A DNA stretch of 64,000 bases from NCBI GenBank assembly GCA_032718475.1, contig JAUCBJ010005574.1, positions 1 through 64,000 of the forward strand, given 5' to 3'. The notes under the pieces were generated by a model. That model had not been told where the DNA came from, searched no databases, and saw only the letters and a program-made list of their open reading frames with translations. The stretch is from Nemertoderma westbladi. Taxonomy: Eukaryota > Xenacoelomorpha > Nemertodermatida > Nemertodermatidae. A program made the translations under genes and the position numbers. Positions within the stretch are counted from its first letter, which is position 1, and each line of letters begins with the position of its first letter. Below are positions 22,081 to 33,437 of this stretch, piece after piece.

Positions 22081-22240
22081 AGCTGATTACTCCAAAAAAT
22101 AAAAGTGTAACCTTTTCTATTGACTTTAGTTTATTGTTTTGGTTAGAAAAACGAGACAATTTCACCTGCTCTTTCCCTTAATTGATAATTTTAACATTGA
22201 GACGAGATAGTATTTCGTCCAAATGGAATTTAGGTGCAGC
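22081..22240 (-). pseudogene. CR1-like LINE scrap (pre-RT region)
   Basis: Matches 5829-5960 in the same orientation, including the word TATTGACTTTAGTTTATT and TTTTGGTTAGAA. The minus strand reads SNQNNKLKSIE in one frame, as in the other copy. It is too short to carry RT motifs itself. Confidence 0.7.
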
Positions 22241-22421
22241 AGAAAAAATCGAAAGTAGTATTATAAATTCGCTTTGATATCATTTTTTAGTGAGTTAAAA
22301 CATATCGTTTTACTACAAACTTTTAAAAATAAATCTTATAGTTCTTGTGTCTAAGGCAAATTGAATTGCCGTTGTTTCACACTTTTGCTGCTGTAACAAA
22401 CACTTCCTCTATCTATCTATA

Positions 22422-22700
22422 CTATAATTGGAAATCTACATTGCAGCAGCATTGAACATGATATGCCGGCTCATCTAAAAAATTGCGATGCCACAACTCC
22501 CTAGGAAACACAACTTTCTCGAAATTATCCGCATCTTCAAGGACAGTATCCTTTAAGAGGTGTCTCACGAAAAACATGAAAAGCAACATCTTTATTCGCA
22601 CCATGAGGCTGATAAAGTATTTTATACAAATTGACGAAAGTAATGTACTGCAAAGCAGTGGCGGTCATTTGTGTCAAGCCTGGGGGGATTTCTTCAGAAA
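22422..22700 (-). pseudogene. Diverged LINE A C-terminal fragment
   Basis: The minus strand encodes RHLLKDTVLEDADNF and RELWHRNFLDEPAYH, clearly related to the LINE A ending (RRILKDTGLKDADDL, RELWRCNFVDKPAQH). The upstream part (22620-22700) aligns with LINE A at DNA level (CTGCAAAGCAGTGGCGGT, TGTCAAGCCTGGGGG). It is more diverged than the other copies in the window and therefore probably older. Confidence 0.8.
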
Positions 22701-24004
22701 AACCGTTTTAAAACGATAAATATCTCGGTTATACGTGGGAGTATGGCCTTCTAAGTGAGTTAATCGAATTCAGAATACATTTTAACATAAAGAAATGCAG
22801 CAATCTCCATTTCGGCAAAAATCGCATATAGGTGGTTTCAAAATGAAAGGGACGAATTTTACCTTCCCGGGTTGTATTAACAGATTTAATAGTTACTCAA
22901 CGAAATGAACGGGACCTAATGGCTAACCTAAATAAACAAACATTGTAAGTGAAACCATGGGAGAAGTAATGAGACAATTAAAAAAGTAGTGGAATGTATT
23001 TTATACGATAAGAAGTACTCAACAACCTCTGTAGTACTAATAGTACAGATAATATATAAATATCTATAGACCTTATTGTCATTAGATCCCGAATCTGTTG
23101 CAATAATAATACCAGTAGCCTGTACGCTGGTATGTTAAAGTCTGGAGAGGGTTGAGGGGGACTGCCCAGAGCTATTGTATATTGTATTGTATAGGATAAG
23201 GTATCTTTCTTTCACTGATATTAATCTTATGTTATCTCTGATAGTTACAGCTGCAGATCCCTTTATGGCCTAGTTAGTACAATACTACCTGTGGTCCTGT
23301 GTAGTCCAAGTTGGTCCCAAATTGGTGGAATTTTCTGAGCCGCTTTTCCTAAAACCCATTTGAGCGCATTGTGACAGACCAGCATCAGGACAGGAATACC
23401 GCGCGTTGAGGTTGGCCTGCGTACAATCGTTGTACCACCATGTATATAAATTGTACATTATATTGTAAGTACATACATCATCCCTTATATATTAGATATA
23501 TTAGATTGATCTATATAATATTTATAGTATATAATACTTTAGTGTAGTAACAACCTATAGCTATATTAAAACCCAAATTGAAATTTTAACGCATTTATAT
23601 AGGTTTTTTTTTTTTTTTTTTAAACAGGTAGTGCGTATATTAGAACAACTTAGCAGGCATATTAATTAAATTTACAATATTGATTATAGTGTATAGGAAT
23701 ACGTACGCCTATATCCAGTTGCTGGGTAATATATAAAAATATTAACGTTCTCATATTGCAATTTGCAATGTTACAAACCGGTAAATGTGTAATTAATTAA
23801 TATAGATTGGTAAACGACAATACTAACATTACAAATTAATATTACTTAACAGTTAACTAAGATTGAGGTACTAATGCATCCCTGCTAGGGTTAGAAAAGT
23901 TATATAAAATGCTATAAAACGCAAATTCATCTCTTCAGTTTAGACGTTCATGAGACCTTCCACTCTACAAGTATTTTCAAGAATACTTTGAAATTATTAT
24001 ATTT
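22701..24004. other. AT-rich spacer, nothing recognised
   Basis: No coding region or named repeat was seen; a poly-T tract lies near 23607-23622. Confidence 0.6.
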
Positions 24005-24014
24005 CCAATAAAAA

Positions 24015-26928
24015 AAAAAATTTAGTTGAATCTACCAGTGCCTGAGATGAACTGTCCAAGTTCCTCTACAAGCTTAGGTTGTTTAGAAAGTGGTACACCA
24101 CGGCCCTGTAGAAAAGCTTCGATGTTTGTGGTTATTCCAGCTGATTGTAGCTCATCAAATAGTTTTTGCCGATGGGTGGAATAGGAAGGGCAGTGAAGAA
24201 GGTAGTGCTGGGCGTCCTCAGTTACGCCACAGCCGCCGCAAGCTGGAGATTCACTGAGGTGTCGACTTACCATGTCAGCACCTAAGTTACTACATCCAAG
24301 CCGCATTTGGCATAGGCGTACCTGTGTAATTCTAGACCCGAGGTGCGTATATGGATTTATAGTAGGTGAAGAAAATAACCTAGATCGAAACAGTGTGATC
24401 GGGAGTTGGCGTATTGCGATTGGTAGGGAGTTCCACTTTCTGATCGTCGCGGGAAAAAATGATTTATTGTATAGTTCTTTCCGCGTCGGTATCAACGAGA
24501 TGTCAATCGCATTGCGCAATGGGTATCTGTATTGACTGGCCTCGCCAACTGATGGTGGCAGCAGTCGTGACAGGTAGCCAGGGGCAAGGCCATTCACAAT
24601 CTTGTAGAAATACAATAGGCAGTTGGCATTTCTACGATCTGATAATTTTTGTATGCCACACTCGTCATACAATTTATAATGAGATGTACCACGTGGTGCC
24701 CCAGTGGCCGTTCTCAAAATATCCAACTCAATCTGGTCCAGCAATTCTGAATTTTCGTCAGAGATACCGGACCAGACAGGGCTGGCGTATTCTAGTGTTG
24801 GTCTAATGAAACATTTGTATATTTGTAAAATAGATTTTTTTGGGATGAGATATTTCGATTTCTTTAATGCCGCAACTGACATTGAGACTCTACTGATAAT
24901 CGTATGAATGTGATCTGTAAAGTTAAAAGTGGATGAGAAGGTGACACCTAAATGTTTGTGAGACTCTACCATAGGTAGGGCAGTATTATTGTAATAGACT
25001 GGCAAAGTCTGGTATGGGATACTACCAGCCATTGTCATTACTACTGTTTTGGATGGGTTAATTGTAACAAGCCATTTAAGTGCCCACTCATGAAGTGAAC
25101 AGAGGTCTGTGTTTATAAAATGGGCCCTAACTGAAGGATGCTGTAATCGAGTGTACAATGACGTATCATCTGCAAAAAGTGATGCCGTGGATTTCAATAC
25201 ATCGATTAAATCATCGATATAAATAAGGAATAGCAGCGGACCCAAGATGCTGCCTTGCGGCACGGCACGCCTGCTAAAATAAGCATATATACAGATGCAA
25301 CGCCATCGAGTACAACCCGCTGGTAACGTCCCGACAGGTAACTTGCAAACCAACCTAGCAACCTCCCACGAATCCCAATTCGTTCTAGCTTGTGCAATAG
25401 GCCTTGATGCCATACACGGTCAAACGCTTTCGATATATCACAGAAAATAATCTGTGACACATCGCCGTCGTCCCATGCACGGCACCAGTCATCGTAAAGT
25501 TGTAGTAAACGGTACACACAACCATCTCCAGATATAAAACCAGACTGATGTTCAGAAAGTTTATTACGTAGAAATTCCCAGAGATGTTTACGAACGACAG
25601 TTTCAAATACCTTGGATAAAATGCAGAGCAATGAAATTGGCCGATAGTTGGAGCAATAGTATGTTTCGTTCTTCTTAAAGACTGGGCTTACGTTAGAGTA
25701 TTTCCAAAGGGAGGGAAATGTTGATGTTAGTAAAGAGATATTAAATAACACTGTTAGCAATGAGGATATACTTGTACGTATAGCTTTGATTACCTTGGGG
25801 CCAATGCCGTCTGGACCAGACGCTTTATCAGATGACAAACTAGTTAGTGATTCCAGAACGTCTTCCTCACTAATTGTTATATTTTCTAAGATGGTAATAT
25901 TTTCATTTTCATAGTCCAGTATAGGCAGAGGGTTCAATGGAGATGGTAGTTTTGTTTGATCAATAAAGAAGTTATTTAAGAGTTCAGCTTTTGCACTAGC
26001 CTCAACAAGACATGTATTGTTTTCAATTAGGAATGGTATACTAGTAACTTTTGTTTTCCCAAGGGTATTCTTTGCGAAAGAATACCACTCTTTTTGTGTC
26101 ATTTGACCACTAGTACTTAGCTTATCATACATTTTACGATTGTATGCATTTTTTGCAATCCGCACTTGTTGAATAACATGATTTCTAAGTCTGCGATATT
26201 CGTTCCACTCCATTGAATCATCTTGCGTTTTTAATGCTTTTTTATGGCATTTCTCACGTTTTCTGAAAAGTTGACGCAGAAATGGTGTGATCCATTTAGG
26301 ATCGGTTGATCGTGATTTTACTACTTTATTAGGTATAAACTTGTTAATTCCCTCCTTAAGGCAATCATTTAATTTTTGTGCTATTTCGTTAGGATCTCTA
26401 CTGTCTATAGCCGAAGTAAAGTCGTAACCCGAAATAAATAACGAAAAACTTTCCCAATTTGCTGTAGCAAAATCAAATATGGATCTGCTGTATAAAGGCG
26501 GAGGTTTAATTTCACAATTAATTGTTATATAAACAGGTTTGTGATCTGAAATAAAACCTCCATCCTCATACTGCAGGAGAGGGTGGGTGCCATAGTCCAG
26601 AGTTAGTGCAGGTTTGTCAGAGAACACCAAGTCTAAGCAGGTGTTGCTAATGGGACGAGTTACTTCATGAATGTATTGTGTAAATCCTGTTTGTGCAGCA
26701 AATTGCTGGACTGGTAGAGAATCGCCAGATAAACAGTTACTATTAAAATCGCCTGATAGGACAATACAATCGTAATTATTTGATTTTCTTATATCTTCAA
26801 TTACCTCTGACAGTTTCCCCCAAAACGATGATGGCGGAGTTGATGGCACATAAACAGAAATAACCAAAAATTTTAACTTGCAATGGTAGATTTCAATGAA
26901 AATAGCATCCATGGTGCTATCCAGAAAA
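24015..26928 (-). mobile_element. 5'-truncated LINE (jockey/CR1 group), minus strand
   Basis: The element has a partial endonuclease, complete RT and a C-terminal zinc-knuckle region. Copies of CCAATAAAAA lie just outside both ends (24005-24014 and 26929-26938) and are a candidate 10-bp target-site duplication, though A-richness weakens this. At its 5' side the flank belongs to a repeat also found at 20300-20530. Confidence 0.75.
24022..26912 (-). pseudogene. LINE ORF2: endonuclease C-part, RT, zinc knuckle (one frameshift)
   Basis: The first frame (26912-about 25265) encodes the endonuclease C-half with VLSGDFNSN and SDHKPVYI, a linker, then SGPDGIGPKVIK, NYRPISLLCILSKVFE, HQSGF and IIFCDISKAFDRVWH (motif A). 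The frame then shifts. The second frame (about 25262-24022) continues with PQGSILGPLLFLIYIDDL (motif B), SLFADDTSLY (catalytic pair), HLGVTF, ISYRPTLEY-like thumb sequence, and CGGCGVTEDAQHYLLHC, the CCHC knuckle typical of this group. The break is a tandem 5-bp duplication (GGCAC twice, 25259-25268). Removing one copy would bring motif B into frame, so the element died recently. The N-terminal half of the endonuclease is absent. Confidence 0.92.
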
Positions 26929-27290
26929 CCAATAAAAATGCTTCGAAATCAAAACTTTAGTAAATTTTCCGAATAAAGTAATTTTGAAATTTTAAAGTGC
27001 CACGCCCTAATTTTGGTGCTCCAAAAATGACATACCACTACACTTACATACTTGTATAGAGCATTAGAGTGATCCAAACCAATAAAAATAAGGTGGCACC
27101 CACATCGAAAAGTAGAAATCCAATTGCAACGTTGTTTTTTGCAAAAGATGCGGCATTAAATTTGGCTAATTCTCAATAAAAATTGGGCCGGTACGTAATG
27201 TGGTTGCATAGTTACAGCAACTAAAAACTAGGAAGGGGTCGATTCGCCCCCCCCCCCCCCCCCCCCCAGTGGTAATAGGGTTAAGAATTA
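26929..27290. repeat. Dispersed repeat with poly-C tract
   Basis: Segments such as TAATTTTGGTGCTCCAA (near 26994) and the ending GGGGTC...C-tract...GTAATAGGGTTAA (27237-27285, with 21 C at 27247-27267) match the repeat at 20300-20530 in the same orientation. The LINE at 24.0-26.9 kb appears to have inserted into this copy. Confidence 0.6.
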
Positions 27291-28643
27291 ATGTTATACC
27301 CATAGTAATGTCATTTAGTTATACTGTGGGTACCGGTAACAACAAATGCTACATATTCATTATGTACGTTACTGGATTCTCTTCCGTATTAAGTTTGAAA
27401 ATAGATGTTCTTCATGTTCTACCTTACGTGTTACATAATATTTCAATTTTCGAATAAAGTATCTTTACAAATCACAAAGGGGTAATTTTAATACTAATTT
27501 TAATAATATAATAATTTGATTTTAAATAGCACTCCAGATATAAATACTACATTATCCAATATATAGTTAATCCAAAAGCGAATATATATTTTTAAGTTTA
27601 ATTTATAAACATACACCTATGTAAACGAATGTAAACAATAGTTTTTTATTTCTCAACCGGAGGCATTAAATAATAATAATGATTAATATAGTTAATGTGC
27701 TGCACTGCAGCGGGGCAAGTAAGAACGTTGCCGTTTTGAAATATGGTGTGGTGCAGGTGTATATAGAAATCATAATGTGTGAGAAGAATCAATAATTATG
27801 GCTTCTGACTAATTTTACAAACACGCGGCAGCTATTTCGAAGGCGGCCCTTATTGTATTATTGTAGCATTTCCATGTCTGTTTACAGTTCTGTCGAATGA
27901 ACGGCCCAAAACTGTTCTGTACAGAAAGTAAGGAATACTAAAGAATATAATATTGAATAAAAAATTAAAAAGGAGAGACACAACTAGGTTGTTGAAATAA
28001 TTCCGGTACTAAATTCAACTGAATTTCCACTCGGTAAGATAGGACATGGTGCCAGTTGTTCATAACTATATACGTCATTGTTCATAAAATAGCACATTAT
28101 AGCGTTAAGGCACGAGTGATTTTAAAAATAATACTTTAAATTTTAATAATAAAACGGGGGCCGAAAAGCTTTAATGTGCTAATTATGAACAATGGCGAAT
28201 CTAATTTTATTTATTTGTGTAGAATTATTTGTAGTTATGCACTCAAACTTTCTAGAACAACCTAATAATCACGCGGTGACATACTGGATATACTGGAAAT
28301 ACATAGTAAAATGTATGGCGTAGGGACATACTGAGAAATAATGTCGCACTGCGATATAAAGCTGGAAAAAAATGTCGCCCGGGAGATTTGGTAGTGCGAA
28401 TTTAATTTCACACAAATAAATAAAAACTATAACTGTACACTAAATATGTATTATTAAGAATAAATTCTGGAATTCCATTTAATTGTTGCGTTAAGTAGTC
28501 CTGTCATATATTATATTCTATAAGTACTTATTTTAAATTTTTAAATTTTAAGTTCGCACTTCACACGTAATGTTATTGCTTTGAACAACTAGCCCTTTAA
28601 TCTACATGGTGAAAACAAAAATGAAATAAATAAATAAACTTAC
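27291..28643. other. AT-rich spacer, nothing recognised
   Basis: No convincing coding region, repeat array or element end was identified in this stretch. Confidence 0.6.
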
Positions 28644-28796
28644 CGACAGAAAAGAAGTCTCGCGTAGCTGAGTTCCTTCTTAGCGGTTTTGGAGCCGTAT
28701 TTCTTAGCTACAACGAGACTCCGTCCGTCTAGCTTTTTGCAGTGCAGCAAGTGGCCATCTAGACGGCAGTCGTTGTCGTAACCCTGCCTCAGGTCA
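28644..28796 (-). CDS. Candidate coding exon of an unidentified gene
   Basis: On the minus strand a 153-bp segment is bounded by CTCTCAG (acceptor) and GTAAGT (canonical donor, 28643-28638). It is open in one frame, starting in phase 1, giving about 50 residues that include GYDNDCRLDGHLLHCKK and KKYGSKTAKKEL. GC content is higher than the flanks. The open frame extends upstream about 90 bp beyond the acceptor but without a Met. I do not recognise the protein. Neighbouring exons were not found in the window. It could also be a chance ORF. Confidence 0.35.
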
Positions 28797-29001
28797 CTGA
28801 GAGTGAGTACGCATGGAGTGAATACGCATGGTGGACAGATGATCGATGATCGAATGATCTGTACCAGTAGGTTAAGCTGCTATCATGTACCGGTAGTGTT
28901 GTAATGTGTGCCTGGCTGCTGTTTTCCATGAACTAATCAAGTGACAATTTAACTAAAAATATCTTAGCATATATTCTAAGCAAACGATAAGCGCTGCAAT
29001 C

Positions 29002-29542
29002 ATGCCTCCACCGACTCAATCTGTGGCAAACGACAAGCTCGATAACGTAGTTTCAATGCTTAACACATTGAACGCCACAGTCGGCGGAATCCAAACAGAA
29101 CTAAACGATATCAAAAAGCAACTAGCCCCTTTATCGAATATCTCAGAAGTAATTAATGAACTACGTATCGATAACGACACCCTACATCATGAGGTCAATA
29201 ACTTAAAAGCTGAAAACGCTTCATTGCGAAACGAATTCGATGACTGCTCGCAATATATGCGTCGTCACAATGTCTTAATCCACAGCATACAAGAGAGTTC
29301 GAACCAATCTGACGATATTGCTGAAGCGGTAAAGATTATTGAATCCCTCGGAATTTCCAAGAATTTCGTTTATATAATTAACCGCCTTGGTAAACCAAAA
29401 CAAGCTAATCCCGACGACCTAAAAAAACCAACTAGGCCTTTTATAATACGCTTCATTGGCCACTCTCAACGCGCTAAAGTCTTTGCGAACAAAGGTAAAT
29501 TTCCCAACGGTGTGAACGCTTCTGATCATCTTACCCCTCGAC
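29002..29542 (+). pseudogene. LINE B ORF1, 5' part (split by insertion)
   Basis: An ORF1-type protein. Residues 1-95 have heptad-like leucine and asparagine spacing (coiled coil, with LRIDNDTLHHEVNNLKAENA). It is followed by RRHNVLIHSI and FIIRFIGHSQRAKVF, which resemble the RRM-like core of LINE ORF1 proteins. The frame reaches SDHLTPR and is then interrupted by an inserted LINE. The remaining part of the same gene resumes at 37240. Joining the two parts and dropping one copy of the 11-bp duplication gives an uninterrupted 279-codon frame, so this was an intact ORF1 before the insertion. Such proteins bind LINE RNA as trimers and chaperone it. Confidence 0.88.
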
Positions 29543-29592
29543 CCCTTTGCCCCGAGAGCTGACTCGGCAAAAAGCACCCCCCAACCCCCACT

Positions 29593-32301
29593 ATGGATTA
29601 CATTAGTAATGCGGAGGTCCGGCCACTAGAGGCCAGTGGAATTACCGGACACAATCGGCCTCACAGGCATCAGTTAACTCCCGACCGGCTGCCTGTCTCA
29701 CCTCCTACTGGAGAGAGAGCAGCCAACAATTCTTTGAGTCCCTTTCCTGATGACCTTTCTGGCCCAAACCCTGAGTCACCAGGGAGGCCAGATTGTGATG
29801 GGGAGAGGGATTCTGGAGTTGGAGGCTACTCTCATGTTCCACCATGACCAACAAAGCCATTGGTGAATCTGAGGCAAGTCACTAGACTAGCCTCAGTAAA
29901 CACCCTAACACTCGGGTCCCCAAGGCGACAAGGTGAGCTGACTGCCTTGGCAGATAAGCTTTCTCTTAGCGCAGTGGGTGTTCAAGAGCACCAAATGCAG
30001 ACTGGACAGACTGATGAGGTTCTGATTAAGGACATGGGGGGGCGGTTGGCGACTCGCCTTTGCGTCAGCGGATGATAGTGGCAATGGTGGAATTAGTCTA
30101 TTGATGAATCCAACTGCACATGCAGCATTGGACAAAATAGACCAAATCTCTAACCGCATCATCCATTGCCACTTCTCATGTTCTGGAAGACTGGCTAAGA
30201 AGTTTCCTAAGGTGGTTCTGATTGTGTGCTACTCTCCAACTAGTGTTGCCCCTGTAGAGGAGGTGGAAAATTTCTACCACAATCTACAAGCAGCTACTGA
30301 TGGAGTGGATCAGCATGCATTCTTAACATTCCTGGGAGACTTTAAGGCAAGTCTGCATCAATCACCTACATCGCCCTGGGTCTATAGCAATAGTGTTAAC
30401 CGAAATTCTGTCCATCTTCAGGATTTTATCTCTGGAAATGGATTGTTTTCGGCTGGAACCCAGTTCAAGAAGCGTACTGGAAAGCTATTGGACGCAGTGG
30501 TCACAAGTCCCAGATAGACCATATTATGTTTCGTAGGAAATACAGGAGCTCTATACAAGACTGTAATGCATTTACACTTCGACCCTTCTCCAGTGATCAC
30601 CGCCTTAATGTGGCCAAGGTAAGACTTAGTCTGCGTGCTAGCAGAACAACGAAATCTGCCTTGCCGCGGCATGACTGGTCCTCTCTGTTGCAACAGCCAA
30701 GTGTGAGATCCTAGCTTCACACTAAAGCTGAGCAACAGGTATGAGGCTCTTGCCTCTGAGGCGGCAGATCACTGTGAGGGCTATACTGCCTTTACAGAAG
30801 CAGTTAAGTTAGCAGCTGCAGAAACAGTTCCTGTATACCCTCGAAACAGGAAAAGGGCCCCCTGGACTGAATTCAGAAGTGCCGAAATGACCTTCATAAG
30901 GCGCAGAAAGAGTCCCGACTCAAACAGACTACAGCGGCCAAGAATGCAGTTAAGGCTGCACCTAGCTCCCTGAACAGGCAGTACTCTGTTAATCTACAGG
31001 AGCTAATAAACCAACAGGTTGATGGCATCAATGATGCTGACGACAGCAGGCAATCATCCCAGGCATGGAAATCGATCAATTTGCTTACTGGGCGGAAAAG
31101 CCAACCAACCACCAAGGTTAAGGCTGAATCACCAGCCGATTGCCTCAATGGTTGGAAAGCCCACTTTGAAAAGCTCCTCAATAATGACAGGGTTATGCCG
31201 GATAACTTTATAGAAGTAAAAGTGTCTGAGTCTGTACTCCCATATATTCCCATTGGCGATATCTCCTTTGCAGAAGTGAAGGCTGCTGCAAAGAGCATTA
31301 AGACCAATCGTGCCAGTGGAGTAGATGGTGTTCCCCCTGAGGTCTTTAAAATACCTGAGTGTTTAAAGCTCATCTATCCCATCATAGTAGACATGTACCG
31401 AACAACAAGAGTCCCACAAGAAATGAAAACAAATAAGTTGGTGCCAGTTCGCAAGAAGGGCAACCTAACACTCTATGGTTCTTTTCGTGGAATCTCATTG
31501 ATCTCGATTGCTGCAAAGCTATACAATAGGATTCTATTAAATCGCATCAGGGATCCCATTGAGAGACTGATCTGTGGAAATCAGAATGGGTTCCGTAAAG
31601 GTCGTGGGACCATGGAGCCCATTTTGGTACTTAGAAGGACAATTGAAGAATTATCAAAAAAGAAAGACAGACTGTTATCTTTGTTGACTTCTTCAAGGCC
31701 TTTGATTCAGTCTCTCGCTCACGTATGTTCAGCATACTTTCATTATATGGGATTCCTGATGAAATTATTGCAGCAATCAGATCAGTATACGATGGTTCGA
31801 CAACATTTGTGTCTACTGTTGACGGTGACACAGAACCATTTGAAGTGTTATGGGGCGTCCTCCAAGCAGACACACTTGCACCATTCTTGTTCATTATTGT
31901 GGTTGACTATGTTCTACGCATGTCCTTAGATCATCATAATGATGATGGGGTGATGATAATTCCACCTACTGGCTCCAGAAGTCGAGGAAATCCTGCCAAG
32001 TACCTAACTGATCTAGACTCTGCTGATGACTTAGGAGTACTCTCAGAATCATTAGAGGGAGTCCAACGGCTCCTCGGCTCATTAGAATATGCTGCTTCTA
32101 GTGTTGGTCTTTTTATTAACTCAAGAAAGACCAACATTTTGACAGTTAACTTTGAAAGTCCTCAGCAAGTCTCTGATCGGATGAGCATAAGCTCAAAGGA
32201 TGGTATGCTTGAGCATGTGGACGACTTCTGTTACCTGGGATCATGGATCCGGAAGTTAGGTGAGGACCTTCGAATACGTAAGGGAAAGGCATGGGCAGCT
32301 A
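29593..32301 (+). pseudogene. LINE A ORF (endonuclease and RT), 5' copy
   Basis: The ATG at 29593 opens a frame with an N-terminal extension. After one TGA (29845) it continues in frame into the endonuclease (RLASVNTL, VGVQEH, YSPTSVAP, FLGDF, then SSDH). A seventh G at 30035-30042 shifts the frame relative to the copy at 46.3 kb, and about 11 bp are missing near 30487. The RT region (31260-32280) keeps ASGVDGVPPEVFK, SFRGISLISIAAKLYNR, QNGFRKGRGT and a damaged motif A. The catalytic ADD is present as SADDLGVLS near 32018. The copy stops inside RKGKAW at 32301, where an LTR begins. Motif style and a very short 3' UTR with a TAG tail suggest the RTE-like group. Several frameshifts make it non-functional. 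Confidence 0.9.
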
Positions 32302-32569
32302 TGATATATTATTGAATCAGAATAAATGAGTAAGATAATAGTAAACCCGTTTATTATTAGAGGGTAGTCAGCGTACTGCAGTTGTACAGCAGTACAACTG
32401 CATTGCAGTACTGCACGTATCAGTAAGTGGATTGCAGTTTATATACCGGTAAGTACAGCAGTACTGTAATACGAAAAAGACTGATATTACTAGATACTGT
32501 GGATAGATATGACCCTTCACCAAACAAGGCTACAGTACATAACAAAAGCATATCATATAATATATAACA
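32302..32569 (-). repeat. 3' LTR of a gypsy-like retrotransposon
   Basis: A 268-bp segment begins TG and ends CA in the plus sense, with imperfect inverted ends (TGATATATTA and TAATATATAACA). On the minus strand it directly follows a purine tract (AGAGGGGGATGGGAG, 32571-32586), the expected polypurine tract, which in turn follows an integrase C-terminus. It contains an internal hairpin (CAGTTGTAC/GTACAACTG near 32379-32400). No second LTR copy was seen, so the assignment rests on arrangement. It sits exactly at the point where LINE A is broken. Confidence 0.65.
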
Positions 32570-32605
32570 TCTCCCATCCCCCTCTAGTTCTCAAGGAAAT
32601 CTAGT

Positions 32606-33055
32606 TTAGTTATTTAAATCAATTCCAAATCGTGATGGAGGTTGCCTTGTTCGTTTACTACGCTGCGGATTCTCATCTCTGTCTCTTAATTCTGTTTGAT
32701 CATTCAGCATGCCACTTCTCCCTTTGGCTGGTCTGAGGAATCTCCGATTTCGTAAGTATGAGTAGCCTCCTGATTTAACAATATAGGACCTTCCTAGGCT
32801 ACGAACAATCTCTACTCTGCCGAGTTTATTCCATTCTTTTGATCTCTGCTCTTGTATCCAGACAAGCGATCCTATAGCTAGAGCTGGAAGTGGATGTGCA
32901 TGTTTGTCATAATATTCTTTCACTTTCAAAGTAAGAGTTTCCTTCTTTTTTGCAGCAACGTCGGTTACGTTTTCAGTTATTCTGTCATATGCAGATGGAT
33001 GGGCAGGTAACAAGGTTCTTAACCCTTTGCAGCCGGAAGCTCTCAAAAAATCGCC
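32606..33055 (-). pseudogene. Ty3/gypsy integrase C-terminal fragment
   Basis: 146 codons on the minus strand: LRTLLPAHPSAYD, then EYYDKHAHPLPALAIGSLVW, then LGRSYIVKSGGYSYLRNRRF, ending KRTRQPPSRFGIDLNN. This is the usual end of gypsy-type Pol, where the integrase C-terminal SH3-like domain is followed by a basic tail with RR..RQPP.RF. The catalytic core of integrase, RT and protease are absent. The fragment ends at about 33055 on its 5' side without LTR or other element structure. Confidence 0.85.
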
Positions 33056-33182
33056 TGCTACTGTCCTGATCTTTTTAAACTGAATTTAAAGTATATTTAA
33101 ACAAACAAAACCTTATTTGATGACCCAAAATTGCACAATCAACTATAGTAGATATCAGTACTTAGTTTAATGGACCATAATT

Positions 33183-33270
33183 ATTTAATTAATTAACTAA
33201 TTAGCTAATTAATTAATTAATTAACAAACTAATTAATTAGTTAATTAATTAACCAAATAATTAGTTAATA
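33183..33270. repeat. TTAA/TAAT-rich low-complexity tract
   Basis: Successive TTAATTAATTAAC words, largely self-complementary. TTAA is the target of piggyBac elements and a piggyBac scrap lies next to it, but the tract alone proves no insertion. Confidence 0.8.
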
Positions 33271-33298
33271 TTTAGACAATTGTTCACATAATGGTAAA

Positions 33299-33430
33299 CT
33301 AATTTTGTGGTGGAAATTCGCTGAAACACGATACACAAAGTCCAGGTTGACCAGGGCACACAGCACAGACGTATCGGGTTTTCTTTGTAATGTTCTTACT
33401 CCAGCATATACGACAAGGTGTAAGACAAGA
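33299..33430 (-). pseudogene. piggyBac-type transposase C-terminal zinc finger
   Basis: On the minus strand, a frame ending at a TAG (33301-33299) encodes PCRICWSKNITKKTRYVCAV followed by CPGQPGLCVSCFSEF. The spacing C-x2-C ... RY.C..CP....LC..CF matches the cysteine-rich tail of PGBD/piggyBac transposases. That domain helps bind the transposon ends. Only the last 40 or so residues are left, cut off by LINE A sequence at about 33437. The DDE core is not in the window. Confidence 0.75.
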
Positions 33431-33437
33431 TTATTGT

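Noticed and set aside
29543-32301. LINE A 5' copy as an intact element
   Set aside because: A TGA, an extra G and deletions break the frame, and the copy ends at an LTR.
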